A DNA stretch of 34,247 nt from Sulfurimonas sp. (GCA_030654155.1 JAURYA010000080.1:1-34247), one strand, 5' to 3'; shown: positions 6,909 through 26,140, counted from the first letter of the stretch. Notes: generated by a model not told the origin, from the sequence alone. A program made the numbers and translations.

Positions 6909-8696
6909 ATGAATAACCAAAATAAAAGCAAAAAAATATTTCTTCTCTATTCACTTCTTGTGGCTGGTTTTTTACTATTTTTAGGCGTAATGCTTATTAC
7001 AACTCTGAAATCTCGGGACCTTCCGTCGCTTTATACGCAAAATAGTTCTAAAGCGGTAAGAGGCTCTATAATAAGTGCTGACGGTTTTCACATAGCAACT
7101 ACAATAAAACTCTACAAAGCAGTTGTAAACACCTACTATATTGACCCACAAAAAAGAGAACTCTTTATAAAACTCTTTAGTATCTACTCGGAAATTGATG
7201 CAAAAGAAATTGAACAAAGACTAAATAAACAAAAAGGTTTAGCGGTTCTAAGCTACAACATACCGCAAAAACAGGCACAATATCTTAAACAACTTGCATA
7301 TGAACTAAGACGTCTTAAGGTTTTTATTGAAATAAAAAATCCAATAACCGGCAAAACTTCACTTCATGGACTTAGCATTATCGAAAGCGGTGAGAGCAGA
7401 GAGTATGAGTATGACAGGCTCTTGACGCCTATAATCGGCTATCCGCATAAGGTTGAAGAGGACGGATACACTTATGTAAAAGGTGTAAAAGGTTTAGAAA
7501 AAAAGTTTGAAAATGAACTCCAGCCAAAACAGGACGAACTAAGTCAAGGGTTAAGGGATGTGAACAGCTATATAATTTTAAATAAAAATAGTTTCACAAA
7601 ACAAGAAATCAACGGTTTAGACGTAAAGCTTAATATCCCAATCTCTTTTCAGATACGAGTTGAAAAAATGCTTGATGCAATGAAAGAAGATTTGCAAGCC
7701 AAAGAGATTATCGCAACGGTCATGAGTTCGGCCAACGGCAAGGTTCTGGGCATGGCGAGTTCAAATAGATTTTTACCTAAATCTATACAAAAAGAGGACT
7801 ATCAATCTCTAAACAGCTCTATGATAGAGTATAGTTTTGAACCGGGAAGTGTTATCAAGACTGTTATCTTTTCAATTCTTCTAGACAAAGGTTTAGTAAA
7901 CCCTTACGATATGGTAAATGGGCATAACGGGCGCTATACAATTGGGAAAAAAACAATAACGGACGAGCATAAATTTGACTGGCTAAGCGCTGAAGATGTC
8001 ATAGTACACTCATCAAATGTAGGGATAGCCCAATTAGCCCAAAAACTAACAGGGACTGAATTTAGCCAAGGCCTGATAGATTTTGGTTTTTCCAAAGCCT
8101 CGACACCGGATCTTGTATATGAAAAAGTGGGTTCTGTTCCGAGCGTTATGCAGTTAAACAATGAAATATATAAAGCAACATGTGCTTATGGCTACGGTAT
8201 GCGTGCGAATCTTATGCAGATCATGAGAGCATATAGCGCTTTTAACAATAACGGAAGGATGGTTACTCCTAAAATAATTGATTGTTTTATAGACAGCCAG
8301 AGAAAAGAGATTACAATTCCTGACGAAGAGCAGATTCAAGTTATAAAAACAACAACCGCAGATAGAATGAAATCTATTCTTATAAAAACAGTAAATGAAG
8401 GAACTGGGGTAAAAGCAAAAACTGAGGGGTTGGAAGTCGGCGGCAAAACAGGAACAGCGCATATTGTTGAAGAGGGAAAATATGTTGATGAGTACAATAC
8501 TGCATTTGTTGGTTTTGCAAACGACAAAGAGAGCAAATATACTATCGGCGTTATTGTCGTTAGACCTAAAAGAAGCCATTTTGCCGCTCAAACGGCAGTA
8601 CCGGTTTTTAAAAAAACAATCGATATTTTAATTGAAGACGGTTACCTAAAACCAACTATTATTGAAAATAACTCCTCAAAGCCAAATGTTATCTAG
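6909..8696 (+). CDS. pbpB: Class B penicillin-binding protein (FtsI/PbpB-type transpeptidase)
   Basis: This membrane-anchored DD-transpeptidase cross-links septal peptidoglycan. It has 595 residues: a short cytoplasmic tail, one transmembrane anchor (about 10-32), a pedestal domain with RGSIISADG (51-59), and the transpeptidase domain. All three active-site motifs are present: SVIK (nucleophile Ser314, Lys317), SSN (368-370) and KTGT (513-516). The pbpB-fliE-flgC-flgB order is conserved in Campylobacter jejuni, which supports pbpB; functionally it corresponds to FtsI (PBP3). The 3' end overlaps the convergent panC gene by 21 bases. No strong ribosome site precedes the ATG. Confidence 0.92.
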   Translation: MNNQNKSKKIFLLYSLLVAGFLLFLGVMLITTLKSRDLPSLYTQNSSKAVRGSIISADGFHIATTIKLYKAVVNTYYIDPQKRELFIKLFSIYSEIDAKEIEQRLNKQKGLAVLSYNIPQKQAQYLKQLAYELRRLKVFIEIKNPITGKTSLHGLSIIESGESREYEYDRLLTPIIGYPHKVEEDGYTYVKGVKGLEKKFENELQPKQDELSQGLRDVNSYIILNKNSFTKQEINGLDVKLNIPISFQIRVEKMLDAMKEDLQAKEIIATVMSSANGKVLGMASSNRFLPKSIQKEDYQSLNSSMIEYSFEPGSVIKTVIFSILLDKGLVNPYDMVNGHNGRYTIGKKTITDEHKFDWLSAEDVIVHSSNVGIAQLAQKLTGTEFSQGLIDFGFSKASTPDLVYEKVGSVPSVMQLNNEIYKATCAYGYGMRANLMQIMRAYSAFNNNGRMVTPKIIDCFIDSQRKEITIPDEEQIQVIKTTTADRMKSILIKTVNEGTGVKAKTEGLEVGGKTGTAHIVEEGKYVDEYNTAFVGFANDKESKYTIGVIVVRPKRSHFAAQTAVPVFKKTIDILIEDGYLKPTIIENNSSKPNVI

Positions 8697-9518
8697 CAGT
8701 CTGGTAGTACCGACTCTTACCTCAACTAAAATAATCGTATTTCCTATCTCCACATGCGAGAGTTGATTAAAGTTACGATTTAAAATCTCCACATAAAAAA
8801 TATGAAGCGGTGCAAGGATTTCTCTCATATTTGATGTTATCTCTTTAGAGTCAAGAACTCCCCTCATAACCATTGCGGTGGCATTGCGGAGTGAAGTGGC
8901 AATCTTGAGGGCCTCTTCTCTCTCCTCTTTAGTCAAGAATGCGTTCCTGCTGCTAAGAGCCAGTCCATCTTTTTCACGGACTGTATCAACTGCAACTATT
9001 TCTACACTCATGAAAAACTGTTTTACCATCAAAGATATAAGGTTTAACTGCTGCGCATCTTTTTTGCCAAAATATGCTCTTGTAGGATTTACTATGTTTA
9101 AAAGCTTCATTACCACGGTTAGAACACCGTTAAAATGTCCCGGTCTGCTCTCCCCCTCTAAAACAAATCCTCTTACCTTTGGAGCCAATACAGAGACCTC
9201 ATCTTGGGTATAAATATCATTTACATTTGGAAAAAACAGAACATCGACACCGCTTAACTGACACAACTTTGTATCGGCCACTTCTTTCTTAGGATATTTG
9301 TCTAAGTCCTCGCCTTTTAAAAATTGCGTAGGGTTTAAAAATATTGAAACTACGACTAACTCATTTTGCTCTTTTGCTTTTTTTATAAGTGATATATGTC
9401 CTTCATGCAAAGCGCCCATTGTCGGCACAAACCCAATGCTTTGATTCTCTTGGAAACCAATACTCTTATTTGCATGTAAATACTCTTTTAATTCAAATGG
9501 ATTGGAGATAATCTTCAT
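8676..9518 (-). CDS. panC: Pantothenate synthetase PanC
   Basis: The enzyme condenses D-pantoate and beta-alanine with ATP to make pantothenate, the precursor of coenzyme A, in the cytosol. It has 280 residues, the family's usual size. The nucleotidylyl-transferase HxGH motif is in VPTMGALHEGH (His38, His41), followed by SIFLNPTQF for pantoate/ATP binding, RPGHFNGVLTVV, YFGKKDAQQL and the KMSKS-equivalent SSRNAFL. The last codons overlap the convergent pbpB end. The start codon is ATG with AAGG just upstream; it shares a small divergent promoter region with prfB. Confidence 0.96.
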   Translation of the reverse strand: MKIISNPFELKEYLHANKSIGFQENQSIGFVPTMGALHEGHISLIKKAKEQNELVVVSIFLNPTQFLKGEDLDKYPKKEVADTKLCQLSGVDVLFFPNVNDIYTQDEVSVLAPKVRGFVLEGESRPGHFNGVLTVVMKLLNIVNPTRAYFGKKDAQQLNLISLMVKQFFMSVEIVAVDTVREKDGLALSSRNAFLTKEEREEALKIATSLRNATAMVMRGVLDSKEITSNMREILAPLHIFYVEILNRNFNQLSHVEIGNTIILVEVRVGTTRLLDNIWL

Positions 9519-9537
9519 AAATTATACCTTGGTGTGT

Positions 9538-9553
9538 TATAATCGCAATTATA
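9538..9553. promoter_or_regulatory. Divergent -10 elements for prfB (+) and panC (-)
   Basis: On the plus strand TGT-TATAAT (TATAAT 9538-9543) is an extended -10 whose start site would lie about 23 bases before the prfB ATG. On the minus strand TATAAT (9548-9553) serves panC. Only four bases separate the two hexamers, so the two polymerases probably compete for this 54-base gap. Confidence 0.5.
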
Positions 9554-9572
9554 CAATAATGGAACGAATTTT

Positions 9573-10670
9573 ATGGATAACTACGAATACACGGAACTTT
9601 TAAAGAATCTTTCAAAAAAAATGAGCAATATTACTGATGTTGTCGAACCGGATAAACTTCAAGCAAGACTAAGAGAAATAGACGAACTTGAAAATTCGCA
9701 AGATTTTTGGAACGATGCAGCTAATGCCGCAGTAATCCAAAAAGAGAAAACCCAATGCGAGCGTAAGCTTAAAAAGTATAACCTTGCTAAAAATGCCATT
9801 GATGAAGCAAAAGAGCTATACGAAATGGCAAAAGATGAAAATGATGAGGATTTGATTGCCGAGTGTTTTAGCGGCGCAGATAAAATTGAGCAGCTAATAC
9901 GCACAATGGAGATTGAAGTTCTTCTAAGCGAAGAGACTGATGCTAACAATGCCATCCTCTCAATTCACCCTGGAGCCGGCGGAACAGAGTCTCAAGATTG
10001 GGCTTCTATGCTTCTTAGAATGTATAAAAGATTTGCAGAGAGACGCGGATGGAGCATTGAAGTGCTGGACTACCAAGCAGGTGATGAAGCAGGCATAAAA
10101 GACGTCTCCCTTCTTATAACAGGTGAAAATGCCTATGGATACCTAAAGGTTGAAAATGGCATTCATAGACTTGTTCGCATCTCTCCGTTTGATTCTAATG
10201 CCAAAAGACATACGTCGTTTAGCTCTGTTATGGTCTCTCCAGAGGTTGATGATGATATTAACATAGAGATAGAAGACAAAGATATCCGCGTTGATACTTA
10301 TCGCTCAAGCGGTGCCGGCGGACAACATGTCAACAAAACAGAATCAGCAATCCGCATAACCCATATAAAGACAAATGTGGTTGTACAGTGCCAAAATGAC
10401 AGAAGCCAGCATAAAAACAGAGCGACTGCTATGAAGATGCTAAAATCTCGTCTTTATGAGCTAGAGCTAGAGGCTCAAAAGGCGCAAATAGCCGGTATAG
10501 CAAAGAGCGAAATCGGATGGGGACACCAAATCCGCTCTTATGTAATGCAGCCATACCAACAGATAAAAGATACGAGAAGCAACGTGGCGTACTCAAATAT
10601 AAGTGCGATTTTAGATGGAGACATAGACAATATGATTGAGGACGTTCTTATTTCTCAGAATCGCTCTTAG
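9573..10670 (+). CDS. prfB: Peptide chain release factor 2
   Basis: RF2 recognises UGA and UAA stop codons on the ribosome and triggers peptide release. The 365-residue protein has the stop-recognition motif SPF (204-206, the RF2 tripeptide rather than the RF1 PxT), and the GGQ catalytic loop in [14 protein letters not shown] (Gly249-Gln251). The reading frame is continuous from the first ATG, so the programmed +1 frameshift (in-frame UGA after about 25 codons) used by E. coli prfB is absent. The 3' end overlaps a convergent membrane protein gene by 23 bases. Confidence 0.97.
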   Translation: MDNYEYTELLKNLSKKMSNITDVVEPDKLQARLREIDELENSQDFWNDAANAAVIQKEKTQCERKLKKYNLAKNAIDEAKELYEMAKDENDEDLIAECFSGADKIEQLIRTMEIEVLLSEETDANNAILSIHPGAGGTESQDWASMLLRMYKRFAERRGWSIEVLDYQAGDEAGIKDVSLLITGENAYGYLKVENGIHRLVRISPFDSNAKRHTSFSSVMVSPEVDDDINIEIEDKDIRVDTYRSSGAGGQHVNKTESAIRITHIKTNVVVQCQNDRSQHKNRATAMKMLKSRLYELELEAQKAQIAGIAKSEIGWGHQIRSYVMQPYQQIKDTRSNVAYSNISAILDGDIDNMIEDVLISQNRS

Positions 10671-10992
10671 CTTTAGGGATAAAACTATATATTAGCAGCA
10701 GGGCTCCAAAGAGCATACTTAATATTATTAACTGCTCCTCCTGTTTTTTTTGATTATTTTCAAGCTCCTCAACAAACGTCGAACCGTCTGGCTTTGGAAC
10801 CTGTTTTGAAGCACTGCTTCCGCTACGGACTTTAGCCTCCATTCTGGCTATGTTTGCCGCAGCAATCTCGTTCTCACTTAAAACAATCTCTTTTGGATCA
10901 GTCCAAAATAACATTATAAGTCCCACAAGAAACATAATCGCGCCCACTGTTCTAAAAATAATTATTTTATTTTTTATAAATATCTCTTTCAT
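10648..10992 (-). CDS. Small membrane protein, unknown function
   Basis: I do not recognise this 114-residue protein. It has two hydrophobic segments: [20 protein letters not shown] near residues 9-28 and [18 protein letters not shown] near 88-105. Between them lies a roughly 55-residue charged, Ala/Glu/Lys-rich loop that may be a short coiled coil. This suggests a two-pass inner membrane protein with a hydrophilic loop. ATG at 10992 has AAAAGG upstream. It overlaps prfB at the 3' end and diverges from bpt across only 41 bases. Confidence 0.7.
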   Translation of the reverse strand: MKEIFIKNKIIIFRTVGAIMFLVGLIMLFWTDPKEIVLSENEIAAANIARMEAKVRSGSSASKQVPKPDGSTFVEELENNQKKQEEQLIILSMLFGALLLIYSFIPKAKSDSEK

Positions 10993-11033
10993 TTGTATGC
11001 CTTTTATAAAGAAAATTATGTCAAACTTCCGGT

Positions 11034-11747
11034 ATGAATATACTTAAAGAATTTAGAGTTAATGATAAATGTTCATATTTGGCAGATAGAAATCAGACAA
11101 CACACTACAAGGTTATTGAAGAGTGTTCTGTAACTCATTGCCAAGAGTTGATTGAGCGAGGATACAGAAGATTTGGCAAGATGTTTTTCAGACCACTCTG
11201 CTCCTCTTGCGATGAGTGCAAAAGCATAAAAATTGATGTAAAAAACTTTGAACTCTCTTCATCTCAGAGGAGAGTTATAAAAAAAGCAGCCAAAATCAAA
11301 AGCTATATCCAAAGACCTTCCATTAGCAAACCCCATCTTGAACTCTTTGAGAAATATCATCTTTTTATGAAAGAGAAAAAGGGGTGGGATTACACACCCT
11401 CAACTGCGCAAGGTTATTATAGCTCTTTTGTGGATGGACATAATGATTTTGGATATGAAGTTTTGTACTATCTTGATAACAAGCTTATTGGGGTAGATTT
11501 AATTGATATATTAGAAGACGGAGTCTCTTCTATCTATTTTTATTATGACCATGATTATGAGCAATACTCGCTTGGCAAACTCTCCCTGTATAACCAGATA
11601 ACGTTTGCAAAGAAAAGCCAAAAGAAGTGGATTTACCTTGGATATTATGTTAAAGATTGCCCATCTCTTTCATACAAATCACACTATAAGCCGTATATTA
11701 CTCTAGATGGAAAACCTGACATAAATGAAGAGCCAAAATGGTTTTAA
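11034..11747 (+). CDS. bpt: Aspartate/glutamate leucyltransferase (Bpt)
   Basis: Bpt transfers Leu from leucyl-tRNA to the N-terminus of proteins starting with Asp or Glu, marking them for ClpS/ClpAP degradation (N-degron pathway); it is cytosolic. At 237 residues it has the ATE family layout: an N-terminal domain with CSYLADR, the RRFGKMFFRPLCSSCDECKS cysteine cluster (CxxCxxC), then the C-terminal GNAT-like domain with GVDLIDILEDGVSSIYFYYD and the YSLGKLSLYNQI motif. The end, KSHYKPYITLDG, matches the conserved YK(x)P of the family. The ATG has no clear ribosome site. It diverges from the small membrane gene at 10648-10992. Confidence 0.9.
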   Translation: MNILKEFRVNDKCSYLADRNQTTHYKVIEECSVTHCQELIERGYRRFGKMFFRPLCSSCDECKSIKIDVKNFELSSSQRRVIKKAAKIKSYIQRPSISKPHLELFEKYHLFMKEKKGWDYTPSTAQGYYSSFVDGHNDFGYEVLYYLDNKLIGVDLIDILEDGVSSIYFYYDHDYEQYSLGKLSLYNQITFAKKSQKKWIYLGYYVKDCPSLSYKSHYKPYITLDGKPDINEEPKWF

Positions 11748-11774
11748 AACAACTAAAATACGAAAATTTATAGA

Positions 11775-11780
11775 TATAAT
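11775..11780 (+). promoter_or_regulatory. -10 element immediately before a small ORF
   Basis: TATAAT ends six bases before the ATG of the gene at 11787, so the expected start of transcription coincides with or nearly touches the start codon. No ribosome site is visible in the gap; a leaderless message is possible. Confidence 0.4.
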
Positions 11781-11786
11781 TACGCC

Positions 11787-12008
11787 ATGATAAAAAAAAT
11801 AAAAATTGAACTCATTTACTTTTGCGCTATATTGCTGATTTTAGCGGTATTGCAGCACTCTGATTTACTGCACTCTCCCCTGCAAAGAGCTAATTTAATG
11901 ATGGAAAAAGAGAACTATTTTCATCCATTGCTTTGGAGTTTTGTAGTGTATGTTGTTATAGGAATTTTTAGGCTGGTTGTTAAACTTTTTAGAAAAATAA
12001 GAGGGTAA
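11787..12008 (+). CDS. Small two-pass membrane protein, unknown function
   Basis: This 73-residue protein of unknown role has two hydrophobic helices: IYFCAILLILAVLQH (about 10-24) and LLWSFVVYVVIGIFRLVV (about 48-65). A polar loop (SPLQRANLMMEKENYFHP) separates them, and a basic tail (KLFRKIRG) is predicted to be cytoplasmic. It sits between bpt and the end of fusA, 39 bases after bpt. Coding is supported by its length, the topology and the immediately following terminator, but not by a recognised family. Confidence 0.6.
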   Translation: MIKKIKIELIYFCAILLILAVLQHSDLLHSPLQRANLMMEKENYFHPLLWSFVVYVVIGIFRLVVKLFRKIRG

Positions 12009-12032
12009 TAATACTTCCAAAAGGAAGTATTA
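12009..12032. terminator. Bidirectional hairpin between the small membrane gene and fusA
   Basis: TAATACTTCC-AAAA-GGAAGTATTA is a perfect 10-base-pair stem with a four-base loop, one base after the stop of the plus-strand gene and 10 before the stop of fusA. There is no long U tract on either side, but the position between two convergent stops fits a shared terminator or 3' end stabiliser. Confidence 0.65.
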
Positions 12033-12042
12033 CTAAGTTGGT

Positions 12043-14133
12043 TTAACCATTTCTCTTTTTAATGATCTCTTCAGATACATTTTTTGGAACTTCTTCATAA
12101 TGATCGAATTCCATAGAGTAAGTAGCTCTACCTTGAGTAGCAGAACGAAGGTCAGTTGAGTAACCGAACATCTCAGCAAGTGGAACAAATGCGTCAACAA
12201 TTTTGTTACCTGAACGGTCACTCATATTGCTAACTTGTCCACGGCGACGGTTAAGGTCACCTATTACATCGCCCATGTAGTCTTCTGGAACTTCAACTTC
12301 AACTTTCATAATCGGCTCTAAAATAGCTGGTCTAGCTTTTCTACATCCCTCTTTGAAACCCATTGAAGCAGCAAGTTTAAATGCCATCTCATTTGAATCT
12401 ACATCGTGGTATGAACCGTCATATAAAGTAATATCCATATCTTCCATTGGATAACCAGCAAGGACACCATTGCTCATGGTCTCTGCACAACCTTTTTCAA
12501 CAGCTGGAATATACTCTTTTGGAATTGCTCCACCTTTGATTTCATTGTGGAAAACAAAACCTGTTCCTGATTCACCCGGCTTGATTGTTAAGTAAACATG
12601 TCCGAATGCACCACGACCACCTGATTGCTTAGCATACTTGTACTCTTGGTTAACTGTATCTTTGATAGTCTCACGGTAAGAAACCTGTGGCGCACCAACT
12701 TCAGCTTCTACCTTGAATTCTCTCTTCATACGGTCAACTAGGATTTCAAGGTGTAGTTCACCCATTCCTGAGATAATAGTTTGACCTGTCTCTTCATCTG
12801 TACGAACTCTAAAAGACGGATCTTCAGCAGCAAGTTTAGCTAGAGCAAGACCCATTTTTTCTTGGTCAGCTTTAGTTTTTGGCTCAACTGCAACAGAGAT
12901 AACAGGTTCAGGGAAAACCATACGCTCTAAAACAACAGTGTCATCTGGATCACAAAGAGTATCGCCGGTAGTAGTATATTTAAGACCAACAACTGCACCG
13001 ATTTCACCGGCATAAATTTCTTTAATCTCTTCACGCTTGATAGCATGCATTTTTACGATACGACCTATACGCTCTTTTTTATCTTTCGTAGAGTTATGAA
13101 CAAATGAACCTGCTTCTAGTGAACCACGGTAAACACGGATAAAAGTCAGTGTTCCTACAAATGGGTCTGTCATAATTTTAAATGCTAATGACGCAAATTT
13201 ACCATCATCAGTTGATTCAACAACAACTTCAACACTCTCGTCATCCATCATCGTTCCTTTTATAGGAGCGCACTCTGTAGGAGCAGGAAGATAAGCAACA
13301 ACAGCGTCAAGAAGAGTTTGAACACCTTTGTTTTTAAACGCAGTTCCAGCAGTCATAGGAACTATATGCATACCGATAGTAGCAGCTTTGATTCCTAAAA
13401 TGATCTCTTCCTCAGTTAACGCTTCACCCTCTAAATATTTTTCAGCTAGGTGCTCGTTACCATCTACTTCAGAGATAGATTCAATCATTTTTTCACGATA
13501 CTCTTGCGCTTTATCTAACATGTTTGCAGGAATTTCCTCAACATGGTAGTTAGAACCCATCTCAGCATCTTTGTCCCATATAATTGCTTTCATTTTTACA
13601 AGATCTACTATACCTGCAAAACTCTCTTCTTCACCGATAGGAAGCTGGATTGGAACTGGATTACCTTTTAAACGATCACGAATTTGTCTCTCAACTTCAT
13701 AAAAGTTTGCGCCGGTTCTGTCCATTTTGTTAACAAATACAATTGATGGCACGCCATAACGATTTCTTTGTCTCCAAACAGTTTCAGATTGAGGTTGAAC
13801 ACCGCCAACAGCACAAAATACTGAAACAGCACCATCAAGAACACGCATAGAACGCTCAACTTCAATAGTGAAGTCAACGTGACCAGGAGTGTCAATAATG
13901 TTAATCTGTTTGCCAGCCCATTCACATGTTGTTGCAGCTGAAGTAATTGTTATACCGCGCTCTTGCTCTTGCTCCATCCAGTCCATAGTTGCAGCACCGT
14001 CATGAACCTCGCCGATTTTATGCTCACGACCCGTATAGAATAATATTCTTTCAGTTGTCGTAGTTTTACCCGCATCAATGTGAGCAGCAATTCCGATATT
14101 TCTTACATCTTCTAGTTTATGTGATCTTGCCAT
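12043..14133 (-). CDS. fusA: Translation elongation factor G
   Basis: EF-G (696 residues) is the GTPase that drives translocation of tRNAs and mRNA on the ribosome and, with RRF, ribosome recycling. The P-loop is in [19 protein letters not shown], switch II in [20 protein letters not shown], and NKMD (G4) in [11 protein letters not shown]. Domain IV loop residues lie in [19 protein letters not shown]. Length matches the usual 690-700. It is the last gene of the rpsL-rpsG-fusA (str) group, 12 bases after rpsG. In E. coli this group is followed by tuf; here tuf is elsewhere, at the head of the same-strand cluster. Confidence 0.98.
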   Translation of the reverse strand: MARSHKLEDVRNIGIAAHIDAGKTTTTERILFYTGREHKIGEVHDGAATMDWMEQEQERGITITSAATTCEWAGKQINIIDTPGHVDFTIEVERSMRVLDGAVSVFCAVGGVQPQSETVWRQRNRYGVPSIVFVNKMDRTGANFYEVERQIRDRLKGNPVPIQLPIGEEESFAGIVDLVKMKAIIWDKDAEMGSNYHVEEIPANMLDKAQEYREKMIESISEVDGNEHLAEKYLEGEALTEEEIILGIKAATIGMHIVPMTAGTAFKNKGVQTLLDAVVAYLPAPTECAPIKGTMMDDESVEVVVESTDDGKFASLAFKIMTDPFVGTLTFIRVYRGSLEAGSFVHNSTKDKKERIGRIVKMHAIKREEIKEIYAGEIGAVVGLKYTTTGDTLCDPDDTVVLERMVFPEPVISVAVEPKTKADQEKMGLALAKLAAEDPSFRVRTDEETGQTIISGMGELHLEILVDRMKREFKVEAEVGAPQVSYRETIKDTVNQEYKYAKQSGGRGAFGHVYLTIKPGESGTGFVFHNEIKGGAIPKEYIPAVEKGCAETMSNGVLAGYPMEDMDITLYDGSYHDVDSNEMAFKLAASMGFKEGCRKARPAILEPIMKVEVEVPEDYMGDVIGDLNRRRGQVSNMSDRSGNKIVDAFVPLAEMFGYSTDLRSATQGRATYSMEFDHYEEVPKNVSEEIIKKRNG

Positions 14134-14145
14134 AAAATTATCCTA

Positions 14146-14625
<480 letters not shown>

Positions 14626-14656
14626 TTACTTCAATTTTTTTTTAAATTTACTCAAA

Positions 14657-14676
14657 ATATATCACTTAAGATATAT
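14657..14676 (-). promoter_or_regulatory. Hairpin in the rpsL-rpsG gap
   Basis: ATATATC-ACTTAA-GATATAT forms a 7-base-pair AU-rich stem on the transcript, in the position where S7 represses the str operon in E. coli. Equivalence is inferred from position only. Confidence 0.3.
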
Positions 14677-14693
14677 CCTGTGCTACTTTTTTT

Positions 14694-15074
14694 TTACTTT
14701 TTCGCTTTTGGTCTCTTAGTTCCATATTTAGAACGAGCAACCGTACGATTAGCAACACCTGCAGTATCTAATGCACCACGAACGATATGGTACTTAACAC
14801 CAGGTAAATCTTTGATACGACCACCACGAACAAGAACGATTGAGTGCTCTTGAAGGTTGTGACCCTCACCACCGATATAAGATATAACTTCAAAACCTGA
14901 AGTTAAACGAACTTTTGCAACTTTTCTTAAAGCCGAGTTAGGTTTTTTAGGTGTTGTCGTGTAAACACGAGTACAAACACCACGACGCTGTGGACATGAT
15001 ACAAGAGCCGGTGATTTTGATTTTTTAACCACACGTTTACGCTCATTGCGAATCAATTGATTGATTGTAGGCAT
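14694..15074 (-). CDS. rpsL: 30S ribosomal protein S12
   Basis: S12 (126 residues) lies at the decoding centre of the 30S subunit and monitors codon-anticodon pairing. Visible are [20 protein letters not shown], the [20 protein letters not shown] segment holding the streptomycin-site lysines (about Lys43/44), and [15 protein letters not shown] with the second resistance-site lysine. Both lysines are the wild-type, drug-sensitive residues. ATG has AAAGGAA upstream. It is separated from rpoC by 374 bases but shares the strand, so it may be transcribed with rpoBC or from its own promoter. Confidence 0.98.
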   Translation of the reverse strand: MPTINQLIRNERKRVVKKSKSPALVSCPQRRGVCTRVYTTTPKKPNSALRKVAKVRLTSGFEVISYIGGEGHNLQEHSIVLVRGGRIKDLPGVKYHIVRGALDTAGVANRTVARSKYGTKRPKAKK

Positions 15075-15448
15075 ACAATTCCTTTACTTAATTTTTCCAG
15101 TAGAATTTAACTCACTATTTTTTAGGGAGTTATAGACGCGTAATGTTATATAAAAAGTGATTAAAGTTAGCTTATTTTAAGTATGAATTAATGTATAGAG
15201 TTTTAATGTGAGAAATAATAGCTGTTATGCAAGTCTAAAATTGGATATTTATTGTAAATAACTGACCTTACGCACTTTTGCAAAAAAGTTCGTAAAATAC
15301 TCTATGAATCTCGAAAAACTTATTTTTCGTAGCTTTAGGGGGTTATAGGGACATCTGTCCCTGTCACTAAAACGGACGCGTTTGTTTTAGTGCGTAACAT
15401 CAGTAATACAATCTCTTTAGAAGAGATTATATTTTATTATGAGGGGTA
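15075..15448 (-). other. rpoC-rpsL intergenic region with stacked inverted repeats
   Basis: This 374-base gap holds no gene. It carries a series of dyads. A nine-base terminal pair TTACGCACT (15268-15276) and AGTGCGTAA (15389-15397) bounds a 130-base block. Inside are a 10-base arm hairpin with one mismatch (15268-15295), CGAAAAA-CTTA-TTTTTCG (15312-15329), AGGGACA-TC-TGTCCCT (15347-15362) and CACTAAAAC-n10-GTTTTAGTG (15365-15392). AATCTCTT-TAG-AAGAGATT (15410-15428) and TTATGAGG-n9-CCTCATAA at the rpoC stop (15437-15461) lie beyond it. The rpoC end may be weakly terminated or processed here. The rpsL-proximal 190 bases are AT-rich; I could not call a convincing rpsL promoter. Confidence 0.7.
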
Positions 15449-24334
<8,886 letters not shown>

Positions 24335-24703
24335 TTATTTAACTTCTACTTTTGCACCAGCTTCTTCTAGTTGCTTTTTAGCATCCATAGCTGTCTCTTT
24401 ATCTACGCCCTCTTTGATTGTTGAAGGTACGTTTTCTGTTGCATCTTTAGCTTCTTTTAGACCTAAACCTGTAAGAGCACGAACAACTTTAATTACGTTG
24501 ATTTTCTTATCACCTGCATCAAGGATAACAACATTGAATTCTGTTTGCTCTTCAACAGCAGCAGCAGCTACGGCACCACCAGCAACAGCAACAGGCTGTG
24601 CAGATACACCAAATTTCTCTTCAAACTCTTTTACCAATTCAGAAAGTTCTAATACAGAAAGTCCTGAGATAAACTCTAATACATCTTGTTTAGTTATAGC
24701 CAT
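24335..24703 (-). CDS. rplL: 50S ribosomal protein L7/L12
   Basis: L7/L12 (122 residues) forms the flexible stalk dimers that recruit translation factors to the ribosome. It has the N-terminal dimerisation part ([20 protein letters not shown]), an alanine/valine hinge ([15 protein letters not shown]), and the globular CTD ([20 protein letters not shown]). It is the usual acidic, alanine-rich protein. It follows rplJ by 78 bases and precedes rpoB; ATG has AAGGAG upstream. Confidence 0.98.
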   Translation of the reverse strand: MAITKQDVLEFISGLSVLELSELVKEFEEKFGVSAQPVAVAGGAVAAAAVEEQTEFNVVILDAGDKKINVIKVVRALTGLGLKEAKDATENVPSTIKEGVDKETAMDAKKQLEEAGAKVEVK

Positions 24704-24781
24704 AATATAGCTCCTTAATTTTGTTTTTTAATTTATACAGATATCGAAAATAACTCCGACATCTGCGCTAAAGCTTAGTTA

Positions 24782-25258
24782 TTAAGCCTCTTTTTTTTGT
24801 CTTAACGCGTCAAGTCCGATTGTAAAACATGTAATTGGCGCCATCCAAGTAGCAGCAAGCATAGCAAGCAACTCTTCGCGACCAGGAAGTTTAGCAAACG
24901 CTTCAACCTTAGCAGCGTCAGCCGGTGCACGGTCTACGTAAGCAGACTTAATTACAAATTTTTCATTCTCTTTAGCAAAATCAGCAACTATTTTAGAAGT
25001 AGCAACAGAATCTGCGCCCCATACTAAAATATTAGTATCTTTTAATTCAACACCAGTAAGTTGTGCATTAGTTAATGCGATTGTTGCTAAAGTATTTTTA
25101 ACAACTTGAACTTTTGCGTCTTTAGCACGAGCCATTTTTCTCAAATTTTCAAGTTTAGAAACGCCTAAGCCTCTGTAATCACAGAAGATTACACTTTGAG
25201 CTTCCTTGAATTCATTTGAAAGTACTTCAATAATTTCAGCTTTTTGTGTTTTTGTCAT
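24782..25258 (-). CDS. rplJ: 50S ribosomal protein L10
   Basis: L10 (158 residues from the ATG at 25258, which has GGAAAGGAG upstream) anchors the L7/L12 dimers to 23S rRNA. The N-terminal MTKTQKAEIIEVLSNEFKE and VIFCDYRGLGVSKLENLR are typical. A longer in-frame version from 25288 would add MKCCLERRYS and is less likely because the ribosome site lies inside it. The family represses its own operon by binding the leader upstream. Confidence 0.97.
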   Translation of the reverse strand: MTKTQKAEIIEVLSNEFKEAQSVIFCDYRGLGVSKLENLRKMARAKDAKVQVVKNTLATIALTNAQLTGVELKDTNILVWGADSVATSKIVADFAKENEKFVIKSAYVDRAPADAAKVEAFAKLPGREELLAMLAATWMAPITCFTIGLDALRQKKEA

Positions 25259-25410
25259 AGAATATCTCCTTTCCAGACAACACTTCAACAGGCATGTTAA
25301 CTATTAATTAACATATTAAGCTTTCGCTCCTATATCTTCAGTCCATAAAATGCAGTTACCAAAGTAGTAACTTGAAAGTGCTTTACGAATAAAGCACTAA
25401 AAATCACTGA
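25259..25410 (-). promoter_or_regulatory. Candidate L10 leader (autoregulatory) and rplA 3' hairpin
   Basis: The gap after rplA starts with a perfect 9-pair stem AGUGCUUUA-UUCG-UAAAGCACU (25377-25398) with a stable UUCG loop. It continues with AGTTAC-n7-GTAACT and with ATGTTAA-n7-TTAACAT (25294-25314) before the rplJ ribosome site. A structured leader in this position binds the L10(L12)4 complex in many bacteria; I cannot confirm the kink-turn. Confidence 0.45.
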
Positions 25411-26103
25411 TTACTTAATATCCATCAATTGTAAAACATCAAGTTTTACAGCAGGACTCATTGTTAAACTTAGCGCACAACTTTTAATATAACGCCCTTT
25501 AGCAGATGCAGGTTTGTGTCTATTGATAGCTTTAACAAAAGATGCTAAATTTTCTGCTATTTTATCTGCATCAAAACTTGCTTTGCCGATGCCTGCATGT
25601 ATATTTCCTTTTTTATCAACACGGAAATTTACTTGACCACCCTTTACATTCTTAACAGCCGTTGCAACATCTGGAGTTACAGTACCTGTTTTAGGGTTAG
25701 GCATCATACCTTTTGGCCCTAGAATACGACCTATTTGACCAACAAGTCCCATACAGTCAGGTGCAGCAACAACTATATCAAAGTTGAAAATACCATCTTT
25801 GATTTGCTGTACTAAATCATCAGTACCAACAATGTCAGCACCGGCAGCTTTAGCTTCATCAGCTTTAACGCCTTTAGCAAAAACTGCAACACGAACTGTT
25901 TTACCTGTACCGTGAGGTAGTACTATTGCACCACGAATCATCTGGTCAGCATGTCTTGGATCTACATTCAAGTTTAATGCAACTTCAACTGTTTCATCAA
26001 ACTTTGCGCTTACTAAGCTTTTTACAAGGGTAGATGCTTCATCCATGCTGTATGCTTTAGTTATATCTATTTTCTCTATTAATTGTTTATATCTTTTGCT
26101 CAT
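25411..26103 (-). CDS. rplA: 50S ribosomal protein L1
   Basis: L1 (231 residues) binds the L1 stalk of 23S rRNA and moves deacylated tRNA out of the E site; it also represses its own operon. The start [20 protein letters not shown] at 26103 has AGGAG nine bases upstream; an alternative at 26109 is a [17 protein letters not shown] and [17 protein letters not shown] are the family signatures. It lies 88 bases after rplK. Confidence 0.98.
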   Translation of the reverse strand: MSKRYKQLIEKIDITKAYSMDEASTLVKSLVSAKFDETVEVALNLNVDPRHADQMIRGAIVLPHGTGKTVRVAVFAKGVKADEAKAAGADIVGTDDLVQQIKDGIFNFDIVVAAPDCMGLVGQIGRILGPKGMMPNPKTGTVTPDVATAVKNVKGGQVNFRVDKKGNIHAGIGKASFDADKIAENLASFVKAINRHKPASAKGRYIKSCALSLTMSPAVKLDVLQLMDIK

Positions 26104-26140
26104 TGTCAAATTCTCCTATGTAATTCTGCCACAAAATTTT

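Noticed and set aside
8154..8591. 145-codon open frame antisense to pbpB
   Set aside because: It is opposite the conserved transpeptidase motifs, has a Cys/Phe-rich random composition, and has no ribosome site.
11018..11047. Possible earlier ATG for bpt at 11018
   Set aside because: It is in another frame (reads MSNFRYEYT then stop), so it cannot extend bpt.
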